From Lachnospiraceae bacterium (lineage in GTDB: Bacteria; Bacillota; Clostridia; Lachnospirales; Lachnospiraceae): 64,000 nucleotides of DNA. The stretch's first letter is position 1; each line of letters begins with the position of its first letter. The notes beneath the pieces were generated by a model. It worked only from the letters and a program-made list of their open reading frames with translations, searched no databases and was not told the origin of the DNA. The position numbers and the translations under genes were made by a program. Below, one piece after another: positions 1 to 15,000 of this stretch. The DNA lies in contig JAFSKG010000001.1 of NCBI GenBank assembly GCA_017449075.1, positions 1 through 64,000 of the forward strand. Direction: 5' to 3'.

Positions 1-3000
1 AGTAAACTATTACTGCGCTCTCGTCTTCATCTTCAACTGTTGGAACGAGCCATAATTGATCTTCTAATCTTGCTCCATCAATTATTACTCTATCCATATA
101 TGTCTCTATGTTCTTAGCTACATATTGAGTAGCGATTATTAGGTCTGGGTTAGTCTCTCTCTTATAAAGAAGAGTTGAGTAATCAGTACCTACAAAGAGT
201 GAAGTATTGCTATATGTTCCTGACTTATAAATTCTTTGTCCTTCATCATAAGTCTCTTTATCAAGCACGAATATCTCTTCTGGCAAGTAGACAACTCTAT
301 TATTTGAGAAGTTGTCAAATGACTCTACATGCTCTTTATCCCAGAAGTCAAACATCTTAACATCCATTCTGTTCTTGTTGCTTATGCTTATAAGTGATCC
401 TGAAGCAATGATAGAATTAGGCGCTACAGATATACGAGCATTATCATGTGAACCATTAAGTCTTACAGAACCTATGCCCTCTGCTCCACCGTGATTATCA
501 TAGATACTTACATGTCCACCAAGTATAAGTTGTCCGCTAACTGCGATTGCAGGTGTTGAAACTCTTATATTGTTATCTACAATACTTACTGTGCCAAGGA
601 GTGCAGCAATACCATGTCTTGCAATATAGAGTATTCTGTTGTCCTTATTTGTCACAGTTAAATTATTAAATGTAGCAACCTGTGGATTGAGTCTGCTTGA
701 ATTTACTAATATCAATTGACTGAAATTATTGCCAGTTACATTAAATGTATCTTCTATAGTACCTTCAAATCCATTCTCCACACTTATAAGTGAGAATGCC
801 GCATTATTTCTTATATCACTATATGAAGCTCTTATGTTACCTCTTCCGCTTATTCCAAATAACGAATAATCTATGTCAGGTGTATTTGATTTATTGTCAA
901 CTGCTGATATAGTAGAAATTACTATGTTGTTGCCGTTATATACAAGTGTCGCAAATGCTGCAACTTCTCCACCCGCAGTGTTATCTGCAAAGCTTACGCT
1001 TGCCACATAAACCTTAGACAAGCCATCAGTCATATTAAAGAAGCTGTTGAATGAATTATTTGTATTATTTCTTACATTTACATTTTCAAGGAATAACTTA
1101 CTATTACTATTAGCTTTTATTATATTTTGATCTAATACATCATTAAATGCCATGTCAGCAATGTTCACATTGTATAAATAGAGTTTTCCACCAGCTATAT
1201 CTATCATACTGTCGTCTATACTTGCTGCATCATTTGCTGAGTGAGTCATAGTTCCAGTTCCTTTACAATCAGTAAATGTAAATTCATAGTTGTCATTTAA
1301 AGTTAAATACTTAAGTCCTTTATCTGCCATCAATCTATGACCATTTAAGCAGATTACTGAGCCAGAAGCTAAATCTATTTCCTTCGTAATCTCTATATCA
1401 TTAGAAAGAGCGAAGTACTTACCATTTAACCTGTTGAGATCATCCTCATTTGAAACATTTACAAACATGAGTATCTCGCCATGCTTAGTGCCATCAATAT
1501 GTGCCACTGAATCTGTAGCAGTATGGCCACAAGCTGTGTGCATATGGTCTATCAAGTAGATTGTCTTATCACTTGTAATCTTTACACTATGCTTTGTGCC
1601 ATCAAACTTCCAAGTCTCTGTAGCGTGTTCATCGGCGAGTGTTGGAGCAACCCAAAGTTGACGTATCTCAGGCACGTCATAAAGTTTTACATCATCTACA
1701 TATGTCTCTACATTATGAGCCACATATTGAGTTGCGATTACGATTCTGTCTTCTCTCTTTCTCTTAAACTCAACTGTTTCAAAGTTTCTACCTATCTTAA
1801 GCTCTACATTACTATATGTTCCGCTCTTATAAATCTTTCTATTTGGTGTTGTTGCACCATTGCTTAATGTAAATATCTCTTCTGGCAAATATGCAACTCG
1901 GCCATTTTGTAAGTCATTGAAGCTTGCTATATCATATTCATTCCAGTATTTGAAGAATGTCTGCTCATCAGTAGATACATCTACATAAATCTCAGAATCT
2001 GATGATATAGGATAATTGATATCGCCATAGTAATCTGCATATCCTGATTTAACTAAGTTTGCATCTCTTCCAGTTGTATAATCTCTGTTGTTCTTAACAA
2101 CCATCTTTCCACCAAGATATATATTTCCATTGTTTCTACTATCAATTATACCTATAGACTCATTTAATCTGTTATGCTGTATATCTATATTTCTAAAGTT
2201 GTAATTACCAACTGCTAAATCAATAACTGGGTCTGCTGTAGTTATTGAGTTGTTACTTAGCTTTATATTGTCAAATGTTACTTTCTCAGATGATACTTCA
2301 ATCAATGGGTGTCCTATTACAAAGTCAGTAATTGATATAGATGAAATTACAGTTTCTTTTCCGCTTGTATTTTCTACTTGTATCAAAATACTGTCACTTG
2401 TGCCATAACCCTTTAATGTGAACATACCTGCTTCAACTAAGATATTTGCATCATGCATCTTAATGATAGCTGCTCCACCTCTAGCTCTATTGTTAGCTAT
2501 ATAATAATTCTTTGCATCTTTTGGAACTATCAATGTAGCTTCATTTAACATAATCGCTCCTGAGCTTGCTGATTCATTGTTTGACATAGTTGCTCTATTT
2601 GATAAGTAAATCTTTGAATTCTTATCAGCATAAATTGCGCCACCATTTGACATAGTATTTGTCACATTGTTATTTGTAATGATGATATTTTCTGCAAGTC
2701 TAAACTCTGCATTCTCTCCAACGAATATACCACCACCATTGTCAACTGCTATATTGTTATCGATTTCAACTATGCCATCTGTTGTCATTGTTCCTTTTTC
2801 GCCAACATAGATACCACCACCAGTTGTACCATTATTATTCTTTATAATTACACTGTCACTACCTTTAAGTACTGCATTCAAGTAAATAGGCGCACCAACT
2901 GTAGCATTATTATTTGTCGCAATTACTAAAGCCTTTACATCTAAGTCTTTATTTATTGCAAGTGCTGAACCATTCTTACCAGAGTTTCCTTCAAAGTAGA

Positions 3001-6000
3001 GTGCCCCTGTATTCTTAACCTCTCCATCAAGTACAAGTGCTCCACCTACGTCTGCTGTGGCAGTATTATTTATGAAGCTCATAGTTGATACAGTAAGTAT
3101 TCCTGTATCTTTTACATTTACTACTGCATACGCAACCTCATTATCAATGAATGATACACTTGCAAACTCTACATTATTGTAAGCTGAAATTGGAAGTAAT
3201 GAGTTAACTTCTGATTCATTGCTAATGTCTGCTACTACTCTGTTATTTTCAAATGTAGTATCTATAAATCTCAATCTATAGTTACCATTTCTTGGCAAAT
3301 TGAAGAGTGAAGTTTCAGTATGTTCATAATTTAAGTTATCAAACTTAGACTCTATGAAATTAGCCTTACCATTTTGTCGTAAAGTCATAAATGTTGAGTA
3401 ATCATCTCTTGTATTTGATATAGTAGCAAACTCTATTCCATAGAAGTTGATAGTTCCGTTTTGAATTATGAAGTTGCTGCTCATCTCACTTGTGTCATCA
3501 CTCTCAGTAATATATCCCTTCTTTGGAGTTTCAAGTGCTACTGCATTTCCACAATCACAGAAATTAAGAGTGTTGTCTTGTGACATCATAAATGCATTCT
3601 TACCCTTCTTAATGATAAGCTTGTGTCCGTTTAAGCATATAGTGCTACCTGATGCAAGATTACTTATCTGTCTATCAAGAACTAAATCTTGATAAAGTGC
3701 TAAGTAAAGTGGTTGTCCTGGATGAGCACTTATATAACTTACCAAATCATCTTGGTCTGTGATATATGTAAATTTAACTGTATCATGACTTGATCCATCT
3801 ATATGTTCACATGGAACTCCTCTGCTTAATCCGCATATCTTATGTATATGAGTCAATAGATATACATCTCTTGTATCAAGAGTTGCGTTGACATTATAAG
3901 TTCCCTTAGCCATCTGCCAGTTTACATTCTTCGTATTATCGTCATTATCTGGTCCACCCCATAACTGGTCGTTGTCTTCAAGACCTTTAAGCATTATCTT
4001 ATCTACATAAGTAAGAGTATTCTTAGCTACATACTGAGTTGCAACTATGTCTCTCACATCTTTTCCAGTTCTAAATACGAGAGTTGCAAAATCTGTGCCG
4101 GCATTGAGAGTTACCTTGCTGTCTGTTCCCTTCTTATAAACTGCATAGCCGTTATTCTCTTCTTCACTATCAAGTTTAAATATTTCTTGATGTAGATATA
4201 CTTCGTGATCAGTAAAGTTATTGAATTCTTCTACATAGTCACCGTTCCAGTATTTAAATATCTCTTGCTCTCCGTTTTCTACAGAAACTCTGATTATAGA
4301 ACCTGAAGCAATCTTGTTTTCTTTATTCCAGAAGCTTGAACTTAAAATACCGCCATCTGCTACATATACGTTCACAGGTCTTGCCTCTGTCACATTATTG
4401 TTATCAATATAGAAGTAATCACTTAAGTAAAGTGTTCCATCTTTTTCTACATATATAACTGGTTTATTTCCTGCTATGTTGTTGCCTGTAATATATGTCT
4501 CGCCTTTAAGAGTTGCCTGTCCACCCTTACCTACATAGAGGAGTGACTCGTTAAGTCCTACAGTGCTATAGCTTGCAAGTATTGCGTAAGTGTTTGAGCC
4601 TGTAGCATAAAGGACTGCTCGAACATTGTTGTCATGGATATCAAATCCACCATTAAATATATAAGATCCTTCATATGCAATAAGTCTAGCAATACCAATA
4701 GCTGTGTTGTCTGCTATCTCTGCATACTTAGCTACCATTCTTGTATCTTTACCAACTATATTAATAATCTGATTATCAGCTACGTTTCTCACAATAGAAA
4801 CTGTAGATGTAACTACACCATCATCAGACTCAGTATAGATAGTGAGGAAGGCTGTATTTGCTCCGCTTATAGTGTTGTCTGCGATACTTACACTCGCAAA
4901 TCTAAGTTTTGCCTGCTTACCATATACACCAATTAATGAAGCTACATCTTTTACTTCGTTATTTGCAAATACTACATTTTCAATATTTGCTATACCTTTG
5001 CCTGTTACATGTAAGAATGTCTGCTTATCAGCTACGCTGTCACTTGATAACTTCATGTCCTCAACATGTATATTGTACATATTGATAAGACCATCTGTAA
5101 CTTGTATCATGTGTTGCTTAGCGTCAGCATCACTTACGCTATTCTCTGATCTCTTGATAGTACCTATGCTACTATTTATCTTACAATCAGTGATAGTGAT
5201 GTGTTCACCATTTGCCACATTAAATACATTTACACCTTTAGCAAGTTTTAATGTGTATCCATTTAAGCATATAGATGATCCAGATGCAAAGTCTACCTCT
5301 CTTGTAATCTCAACATTTGTAGCAAGTGCGAAGTATTTGTACTTGCCTGTTGATAAGTTCTTGATGAGACCATCTTCATCTTTTACAACCACAAAGTTAA
5401 CTATCTCACTATGGATCTCGCCATTATAATGGGCTACAGTATCTGGCACGTCATTACCACAGATAGTGTGCTTGTGATTATTTAAGTAAACTATAGTATC
5501 TTTTGATACCTTTACATTGTACTTCTCTTCATTCATTAGCCAAGAAGTAGGTATGTCCTCATCTCCTACTGATGGAGCAATCCATTCTTGGTTAACTATA
5601 TCTCTATCATAGAGAATTACTTTATCTACATAAGTCTCTAAATTCTTTGCCACATATTGAGTAGCAAGGACTACTGGTGAATTTTTCTCTTCTCTAAATG
5701 TAATTACAGCAAAGTTATCACCAACTTTAAGTTGAGTATTTGGGAATCCTCCCTCTTTATAGAGCTTATATCCTTGAGCAACCATAGTATTGTCTAAGTG
5801 GAATATATCATCTGGTCCAAACATAATCTTTGGATCTTTCAACTCTGCAAAGCTTGCTATATAATCTTCATTCCAATATTCAAATACTGTATCGTTGTTA
5901 TTTGCACCAATATTTACATATATATCAGAGTCTGTAGAAAGTTTTACATCTGCAACACCTCTTGCATATAAAGATCCAGGAACATATAAGTTATAGTCAT

Positions 6001-9000
6001 TACCTGATCTATCCTTATTTCCTCTAATTATAACTTTTCCACCTAAATTAATCATTCCAGGTTCCATAAAGATTACAGCATTAATTAAGTCTCTATTATC
6101 TTCTACATCTAACAATCCTTTAAATGTTGCCTCATGGCCCATTGCCAATTTTAAGAATGAACCTACATTGTTTTTGTAAATTACACTTCCTGTAGATATT
6201 AATTCTGCCACTCCAGATATACGCGATGAAATTGCTGCTTCACCTACCTCATTGTCAGTAAATGACATTTCTCCGCTTACAAATACATTTGAACCAATAA
6301 TGAAAAAAAATGAAGTTGTTGCACTATTATTTGTAAATGCTAATTCTTTTACATTAATAGTTGCATCGTCTACATTGATAATATTATCTCTTGCATTATT
6401 GCCGTCAAATACTAATTTATTTACAGTAGTGGATGCACCATATAATTCAAGTACATCCTTCTCTGAAGTGTTGTCTTTAAATTCTACATCATCTATCTGA
6501 GTATTGTCAGTTAACTCTACAACAAGTACACTCTCTGTTGCTCTGTTATTTATAAATGAAAGCGATGCAAGTTTTATGTTTTCTCCACTCTCAATATGTA
6601 CTACTTCGTAACCACGGTTTCCATCAAATATGATATCTTTTAATCCATAATCCTCTGCATCATTCTCTACATAGATAGCAGAACCCTCTCTACCATCATT
6701 GTTCTTAATAGTCCACTTCTTCTCTACATTGATGCTAGAATCATGTGCATAAACTACAGTACCATATTCTGCATAGTTATCTTCTATAATAGAATTAGTT
6801 GACTCATTTGGCACATAAAGCACTGCATTATCAAGGTAAATTACTGCAGCTCTATCTGCTCTATTACCTCTTATATCTGCATCCTTAGGTAATGTAAATG
6901 TATTGTTATCGATATAGTAAACTGAACCCTTCTCACCTCTATTGTCATATGCTCTTACGTAACCATTTGATTCGAGTTTTCCATTTGCACCTGTAATATA
7001 GATTGATGAGTGATTTCCTTTGTTGCCTACCAATTCGTATCCATTTTCTGTTCTTACTTCTACGTTATCTACATAGATTGCTCCACCCTTGTTAGTTCCA
7101 GTAGTATTGACAGTATTGCCTTCTGCATAGATTCCAAGCACGTCAATTCCAGCAGGGTTAGTTCCACTGAACTTAACTACTGCCTTATTTGTAGTGTTAT
7201 TTAATATAGAAATAGTTGCGTACTTAATTGCATATCCAGAAATAAGATTTAGCAAACCACTCTCTACGGCTCTAATATTAGAGTTTTTAATTATTATATT
7301 TGAAACTGTAGCTTTAACTTTATTATTAGTTGGTCTTATGAGTGGATGCTCTGATGAGTGACCATCAAATGTTATGTTATCAAATACTACATCCTCTGCA
7401 TAAAGACGTCCATTTGCACCTATTTGTACGATAGTTTCTATATTTGAACCGCTTAAGAAACTTATAGTTGCAAATCTTACATTGTACAAATTAAGTTGTC
7501 CTTGAGTAATTCTAAATAAGTCTGTAGCTGCACCTGCATATGTTGGATAAGCCTCAGATATAGCTCCTTGCTCATCACCATGTCTACAATCACATATTGT
7601 AAGTGTCTTGTCTCCAGAAACCGCAAAATCTATACCTTCATCTATATAAAGTGTATGTCCATTAAGACAGATTGCTGAATCATCTTCCAAAGTATAGTTC
7701 TTAGTTATTCTTATATCATTGAGAAGTGCCCATCTCTTTTGTTTTAAGCTTCTCTCAATATCACCCTCACTCATAACGAGGGCAAAGTTAACAACTGAGT
7801 GAGATGCCTTATCATAGTGTGCACAACTCTCACTTGCAAGAGTTCCGCAGAGTCTATGTTTGTGGCTTGCAAGATAGATGATAGTATCTTTAGATACTTT
7901 TACATTGTATCTCTTTGAATCATCTCTTCCCCAATACCACTCAACTTCTACTCTTTCATCTTCTACTGATGGAGCAGACCAGATCTGAGTTTCTATCTTC
8001 ACTTCTTCTTCTGGCAAGTATACTCTATCTACGAAAGTCTCTATTCTCTTGGCAACATACTGAGTTGCTACTACAAATTCTGTAGCATCTTTCTTAAACT
8101 CGAGTGTTGCATAGTCATAGCCCCACTTAAGAGCTACCTTCTCATAAGTAGATGTCTTATAGACTTGTGCCTTTCTTGCTACAGTATTGTATGGTTCATC
8201 AGATCTAAAGATCTCTTGAGTTACATAGAAGTTCTTCTCATTAAATCTTTCAATATATGTGTCATTCCAATATTCAAATACTTTTACTTCCTCTCCAAGT
8301 GATGAGATACTGATTACTGAACCACTTGCAAGTTTATGTCCAGCAGTACCTCTCATGAGATAAGAAGTAGAAGCTCTTGAGAATACTAAGTTATATCCAC
8401 GTGAGCCACTATAATTGTTTTGTTCAATATTTATGCGGTCACCTATATCAATTGTTCCCTTATTGACAAATACTGTTCCGTACTCTGTGTTTCCGTTATT
8501 AGTAATAGAAGTTTTGCCTAAGATGGTAAGGGTAGAATCTTCTTCCATCATATTGATTACTGAGCCAGCACCTGTTACCGCTTTATTTTCATGTGCTTCA
8601 AATGTATCTATGATACTGAGTGTAGCCTTTGCGCCTACAGAGAACACGCCGCCTACCTTACCTTCATTACCTAATATCGTAGTATATGTAGCAAGTTTTA
8701 TAGTAGACTTTTCACCTATATTTACTATAGCACCATTATTTGATACGTTCTCTTTAAGTTTCAAGTCGCCAAACTCTGTATACTTATAATTATCAAATGT
8801 GATAGCATCGTCGCTGAACTCATTGCTACTCATGTCTAATTTATTGATATAAGATTTTGCTTCTGAGTTCTCAAATGTCATAGCTTTGTTCATGATATTA
8901 TCTTTAAACATCATGTCGCTTATGCTATAAGCCGCATCTTTTCCGCTTGCAATCAATGCTTTGTTCATCTGGTTATTATTATCAAATGTAACATTATATA

Positions 9001-12000
9001 ATCCTACATTTCTGTCGCAAGTATAGATACCATTTACATCCGAGCCATTGTTATTTATAAATTTTACATCAGTTAATTTCTTTGTATCCCAAGCATACTC
9101 ATCTAAATCAGGCCTTGCATCAGCAGCACCATAATCATTAAAGAATGTTACTTGTTTTGTTACTTTATCATATCTCTTATAGAAATGAGGGTCCGCAGGA
9201 TTAGATCTAAGAACTGATCCCGGTGCTACTCTCTCATAAACAAGTCGTTCTTCTGCAGCATATACTTTGATAGTCCTATCACTTATATTCGACAAAGTAA
9301 TGAATGCCGTTATTCCTCCTAAATCTAATAAAATTGTATCAGAGTTAATTCTATCTGCTGCTGCTTTCTTTGCTCCAAGGCTTATCTTAAATACCTCATA
9401 TCTATAGAAGTGTTTGTTTAATAAGTGAACTATGCTGCCCTTCTTTCTAAATCCAGTAAATGTAGTATTAGAAATATTTACAACGCCTTGTGAGTAGATT
9501 GCCGCACCTTCATAATCTTCAGCCTTACTATTACTAAATGTCGCATACTTTATATTCAAGATGCTGTCTGTAGCTGCATATATGCTCGCTCCTCTTCTTG
9601 ATATGTTTTCAGTAAATACAATTGGGTTAGCCGCATCTTTACCTTCGATATTAAGTGTTCCTCTATCTACATATATTGCACCCGCATTTCCATATGCTGA
9701 TTTATTTGAAGTAAATGTTGCACCTTCTTTTATAGTTACATTTGCAAATACACTGTTTATGTTAAATACGACTCCTTCATTTGCATAAGGATTACCAATC
9801 ATATTTACGCTTGTGTTGTTGTTATAGTGTCCACCTACTACATTCATTTCTTCGACTTCTTCAATCTTTATGATTGATGACGCCCTTGCTTGGTTATCAA
9901 ATATATCTACATTGTTAAGAGTCGCTAATTTCACCAAACCAAGATTTATAATTGGTGTAAGGTTATAGTTAGTGGCTATTATCGTATTCTTCATGTCAAA
10001 TGTACTATTATTTCCATAGATATTGATGATTGAAGAAGTTGCTCTCATATTACTCATAGTTGAATAATTAATAATTACATTTGATTCTTCTGCACCCTTT
10101 ACAAGTGTTCTATTTATATTGTTGAAATTGATGTGGTTAAGTACAAGAGACGACTTATCAACTCTTATTGCCCAATTATCTCTACCATCTTGACCACCAA
10201 CCAAATCAAAGTGACCTGTACCTTTACAGTCAGTAATTACAACTTTTACATTTCTTTGCATATCTAAGAAACTTACACCCTTATCTATAGTAAGAGTCTT
10301 GCCGTTTAAACAGATGTCAAGTTCTTCATATTTAGTCCATGCTCTTGCCACATCTTCTGTGATATGCAAGTTCTTTCTCAAATACAAGCTCTTATATCCA
10401 CGTCTAAACATTGACGCACTTCTTGCATTGTAATAAGTTGCTATTCTTGCATCATAACCTTCTGCAACTTTATGTGCGTGCTCAATTTCTTCCTCACCAT
10501 AAATCTTTGCAGGATTGATACTTGTAATGCAAACAGTTATACTCTTAGTATTTTCTCCATAATATACAAGAGCTTTATCATCATCAAGCGCTGGTCCAAA
10601 CCACACTGCTTGCTTAGTAGTAGGATTAATTATACTTTCAACCTTTGTCTCGACATTTTTAGCCACATATTGAGTTGCTATAATTAAATCATCTTTTCCT
10701 TCTTCTTCATTTAAGTATACATATACTACTGGAACACAGTCATCACCTATGTATACATTGCAGTTAGAACTTGTGCCCTTCTTATAGATGTGAGTGCTTT
10801 TTGGAAGTTCTACATCTTTTAAGAATGTCTTATTTGCACTTATGTATCCATTGTCAAAACCTTCTACTTGATTGTCATACCAACCGCTGTAGACTAGACA
10901 GTTGTTTTGACTATGGTAAATATTTACCACTGACTCAGATGCCTTAAACTTAGTACCTGGCATCTGTCTAAATAATGCAGTACTATATACGCTGCTATAA
11001 TAGAAGCCATATGGATCTAGTGCAGCATTACTAATGTGTTTATTATCTTTTACAATCAATTCAATGTTACCCAATGCTAACACGCCTCTTCCGCCAAAGT
11101 TAGCAATCTTATATCTTGAACTGCCTGTAAATGCATTATCTTTTACATATAAACTACCATAGAGACTAAACTCTCTATTACCATTGAGAGATAGTACATC
11201 CATAGCTATCTTATTGTTTACTATTCTTAGGCTACCAGATGTTGCAATAGAGAAATCTGCACCATCGGCAACATTTATTATGCTTTGTCCTACTAAGTCA
11301 TTATCCTTAATTGTAAGTCCTTCTGCTTCAATCTTAGAACCAGCTTCTGCATTAATTATATTCCCTGCAATATATCTCATATCCGAAATAGTTGCATTTC
11401 TAAATACAAGTTTAGTACTTGTGTTAACAAGTGCCTTAATATGTCTTCCACCTTTTATAGTTACATCACTTAAGAGCACTTTTTCTACAGGTCTGTCTAA
11501 AGTCTCATGAGATATGAACTCAGTTGCATCAGAAAGTGAAGCATAAATAATAGATGCTCCCTTACCGCCTATGAAACTTAAAGCATTGTCTTTATATACT
11601 GGATGTAATGTTACTTTGTTACTGGTGTCAAATAAGTTATGGTTCTCATCATCTACATAAATATTGTGTCCATCCATATAGATAAGTCTCTCTCCATAGA
11701 GTTTGCCCATAACATCTATGTCAAACTTAGTCTCCGTAATTCTTATATCTTTTCCTAAGACATACTGAGTGTTATAAAGTCTTGCCATACTGTCTGTAGA
11801 CTTATATTGATAGTAGAGTTGTGGAACAGTTGCTACATATACATAGTTATCTCTTGCAACTATACCATTGTGGTCTACATACTCATATACACCTGATGTC
11901 ACAGTCTTTGTTGCTACTTTTACTCTATGATTAACTATACTTATAGTCTTTTCTGTCACTGATTCTTTCTTAGAAATTACTGATCTTGATGCCTTACCTC

Positions 12001-15000
12001 TTCCCTCTACTTTTACCTTGTCATCAGAGAATACTGAGTAAAGAACTCTATCATAATTACTATTCTGCATTGGGTCTATATACCATCCGAGGAAGTTTGC
12101 ATATGTAATTCCTTTTACTTTATTTACTTTGAAATCCCAATCAGGTATAAATGAAGTATTGTTTGTTATAGAAATATTTCTACCAAGGAATCCGAGGTAT
12201 GACATCTTATTGTCAAACTCTCCAATAGTTGCCAAAGTATAAGGCACGTCAACGAGAGAACCTTTACTTGTTCTCTTAATATAAGTGTCTTCTATATCTA
12301 TTGATTTTCCTTGATACTTTACTGCATCCTTATCTACAAAGTAAGATACATTGGTATAGTCATAACCCACATACCATCTATCATCTTCTCTATAGAATCT
12401 CTCTTGTCCACCAACTTGTTTATATGAAGAATCCTCATACTTATAGTAACCTTTGCTATAGAATGCTCTTGGTGCAGGAGCATTGCCTACCCACCAAGGT
12501 TCTACCTTGCCCTCATAATTTAAGTATACCAACTCATCAAGTTTTGTAGTTGACTCTTTAAAAATATTTTCTTTTACTAATTCATTAAACTGATTTCTAA
12601 ACTCAAGCCAAGTGAGAGTTTTTTGAGTAGTATCATCCTCATAGTATCTTACATTCATGTCTGAGTAAGTAACTCCACCAGTCTTTATAGCATCATTGTA
12701 AACATAATACTTAATAATACCTACTCCGAGTACATCCTTAGTCAAATTATATAAAATTGAAGGGTTGCCAGTTACTGGAAGTATATCTACTGACTGTTCA
12801 GTCAATGTATCAAAGTTATAGTGGAATACATTATTAAACTCTGTTCCTCTATTTACATATTCAACATTTTCATCATTCCAACCGTAGAATACCTCTGTCT
12901 CAGGTGCTGTGGCTGTGAACCAAACTTCTGAGTTCTTAGAAAGTGGCTCGCCATCAACACCTGCTGTGATTCTTATCTTGTCATTAATTGCAAGTAAGTT
13001 CTCTACTACACCATTTCTTGTGTTGTTCTTATACTCTACAACACCACCAAGCACGATACTTAAAGGATATCGCTTACTTGCATATGTGTAGCTTTCTGTA
13101 AGAGCATTGCCACTTATCACAGAGTCTACAAATCTAATTACACTTTGATTATCATCAGTGAATTCGTAAATGTAAGCTCCTGATGTACCTGTGATATATG
13201 TTCTTATAAATGACAATGTTGCATTGTCTACATAAATTATATTATTGTTGCCTTCAAATGTACTGTCGGTTACATATAATGAATGAATATTTCTAAAGCT
13301 TAATAAGTTTGCTTTGTTATATACAGTATTATTCTTAGCATAGAGACCTGGAACTGTTACTTCATCATTATATAAACTATACTTAGAATCTTTGTCAAAA
13401 TAGAAAGTCTTTGGCTCCTCATCTTCTTTGTTACCTTCTGTGAACCAACCAAGAGTAGTAGAATCATCTATTCTTGCATACTTTCTTGTGAGCATATCAT
13501 TGAAGTTAGGGTCTGACTTATGGTCATAGAGTTTATGACCATTTCCACCAACCAATGATACACAGTTCTCAAACATCTTATCACTAGTATCATCCTTGTA
13601 TGCGAAATTGCTGCCTACATAAATAGTATTTAAACTTGTACATCCATCAAATAAAAGATTAAGTTGAGTTGTATCATTTATAGTGAATGAAGTCATATTG
13701 ACTTTTTCAAGACTTGTACAATTTGCAAATACACTTGTCATGTTTGTAATATTCTTTGTGTCAAAACTTGTCATGTCAACTTTTTTCAAACTTGTGCAGT
13801 ATGAGAACATAGATGATATATTTGTAACGTTTGTGGTGTTAAATCTCGAAAAGTCAACTGTCTCAAGGCTTATACAATTCTCAAACATACTTGCAAACGA
13901 TAATGTATTGCTTGTATCAAATCTAGTAAGGTCTACTCTCTCTAAAGCAAGCATATCCTTAAACATGCCTTCTGCTGAATTGCCCAACCTTATATATGCT
14001 GAAGCACTATATAAGTAAATAGTAGTATAAGATTCATCCCACCAGAGAAGTACTTGGTCATCTGTAACAGCACTTGGATCTGGCACAACTGCACCATTAC
14101 CTGTGGCTGATACATCATATACAGTGCCGCTTGTTGACGCTTTTTTACTCCACTTTACCTTCTCAACTGCAACATTTCCTGTCAACTGCTTTCCAACTGA
14201 CTCAACTGATCCCTCTTTTCCTGATGCCTTTCTCATAGTTTCGTTAAATATCTTTCCGGTTGTAAGGTTTGTAAATGTCTTGTCTACAGTCTGGTTAAAG
14301 TTGATGAATCCTATGTTGTTGTTATTGTTCATTGATACATTTTCTATCCAGACATTTCCTGATTTAAATTTTTCATTAGTTCCAAATGCATTGACATTGA
14401 TAAATGGAGCTTGAGCATTGATATCAATGAAACTTACGCTTGCTAGTACTAATCTTCCATCGTGATTGTCTATATCTATTATACTGTGACTAAGTGTAGT
14501 TCCAGCTTTTGAAGTTATATAACCATTGCTTCTTGTATGATCATCTTTACAATTGGTGATAATGAACTTAGCATTGGCATTTTCAAATGCCACCCAATCT
14601 TCCACATCATTGAATGTCATAGTGTGACCATTTAAGCATATAGAGTACTCACCTTCTAATTCATAGATAAGTGACTTTGTAATCTCTATATCCTTCTTCA
14701 AGTAAATATTTGCTGTGTTGATATTAAAGTGTGTTTCAGATCTTGCCTCTAACCAGTATTCTTTTGTCTCTGTGTTGCCAAGTTCTGCACCTACATCGTG
14801 AGTATGAGTTTCAGTCTCATATCCATAAAGATATATACCTTTTAATAATTTTCTCGCATCTACACGTCTTGCATAGAAATTGCTATCAAGTTCATCGTAG
14901 TGAATTGCCGGCATCGCATTTTCAAACTTATTATCATATACTTCATATGTATGATATCCAGCTGCACCAGTCTTCTGATAATTTCTATTTGGACCTGACC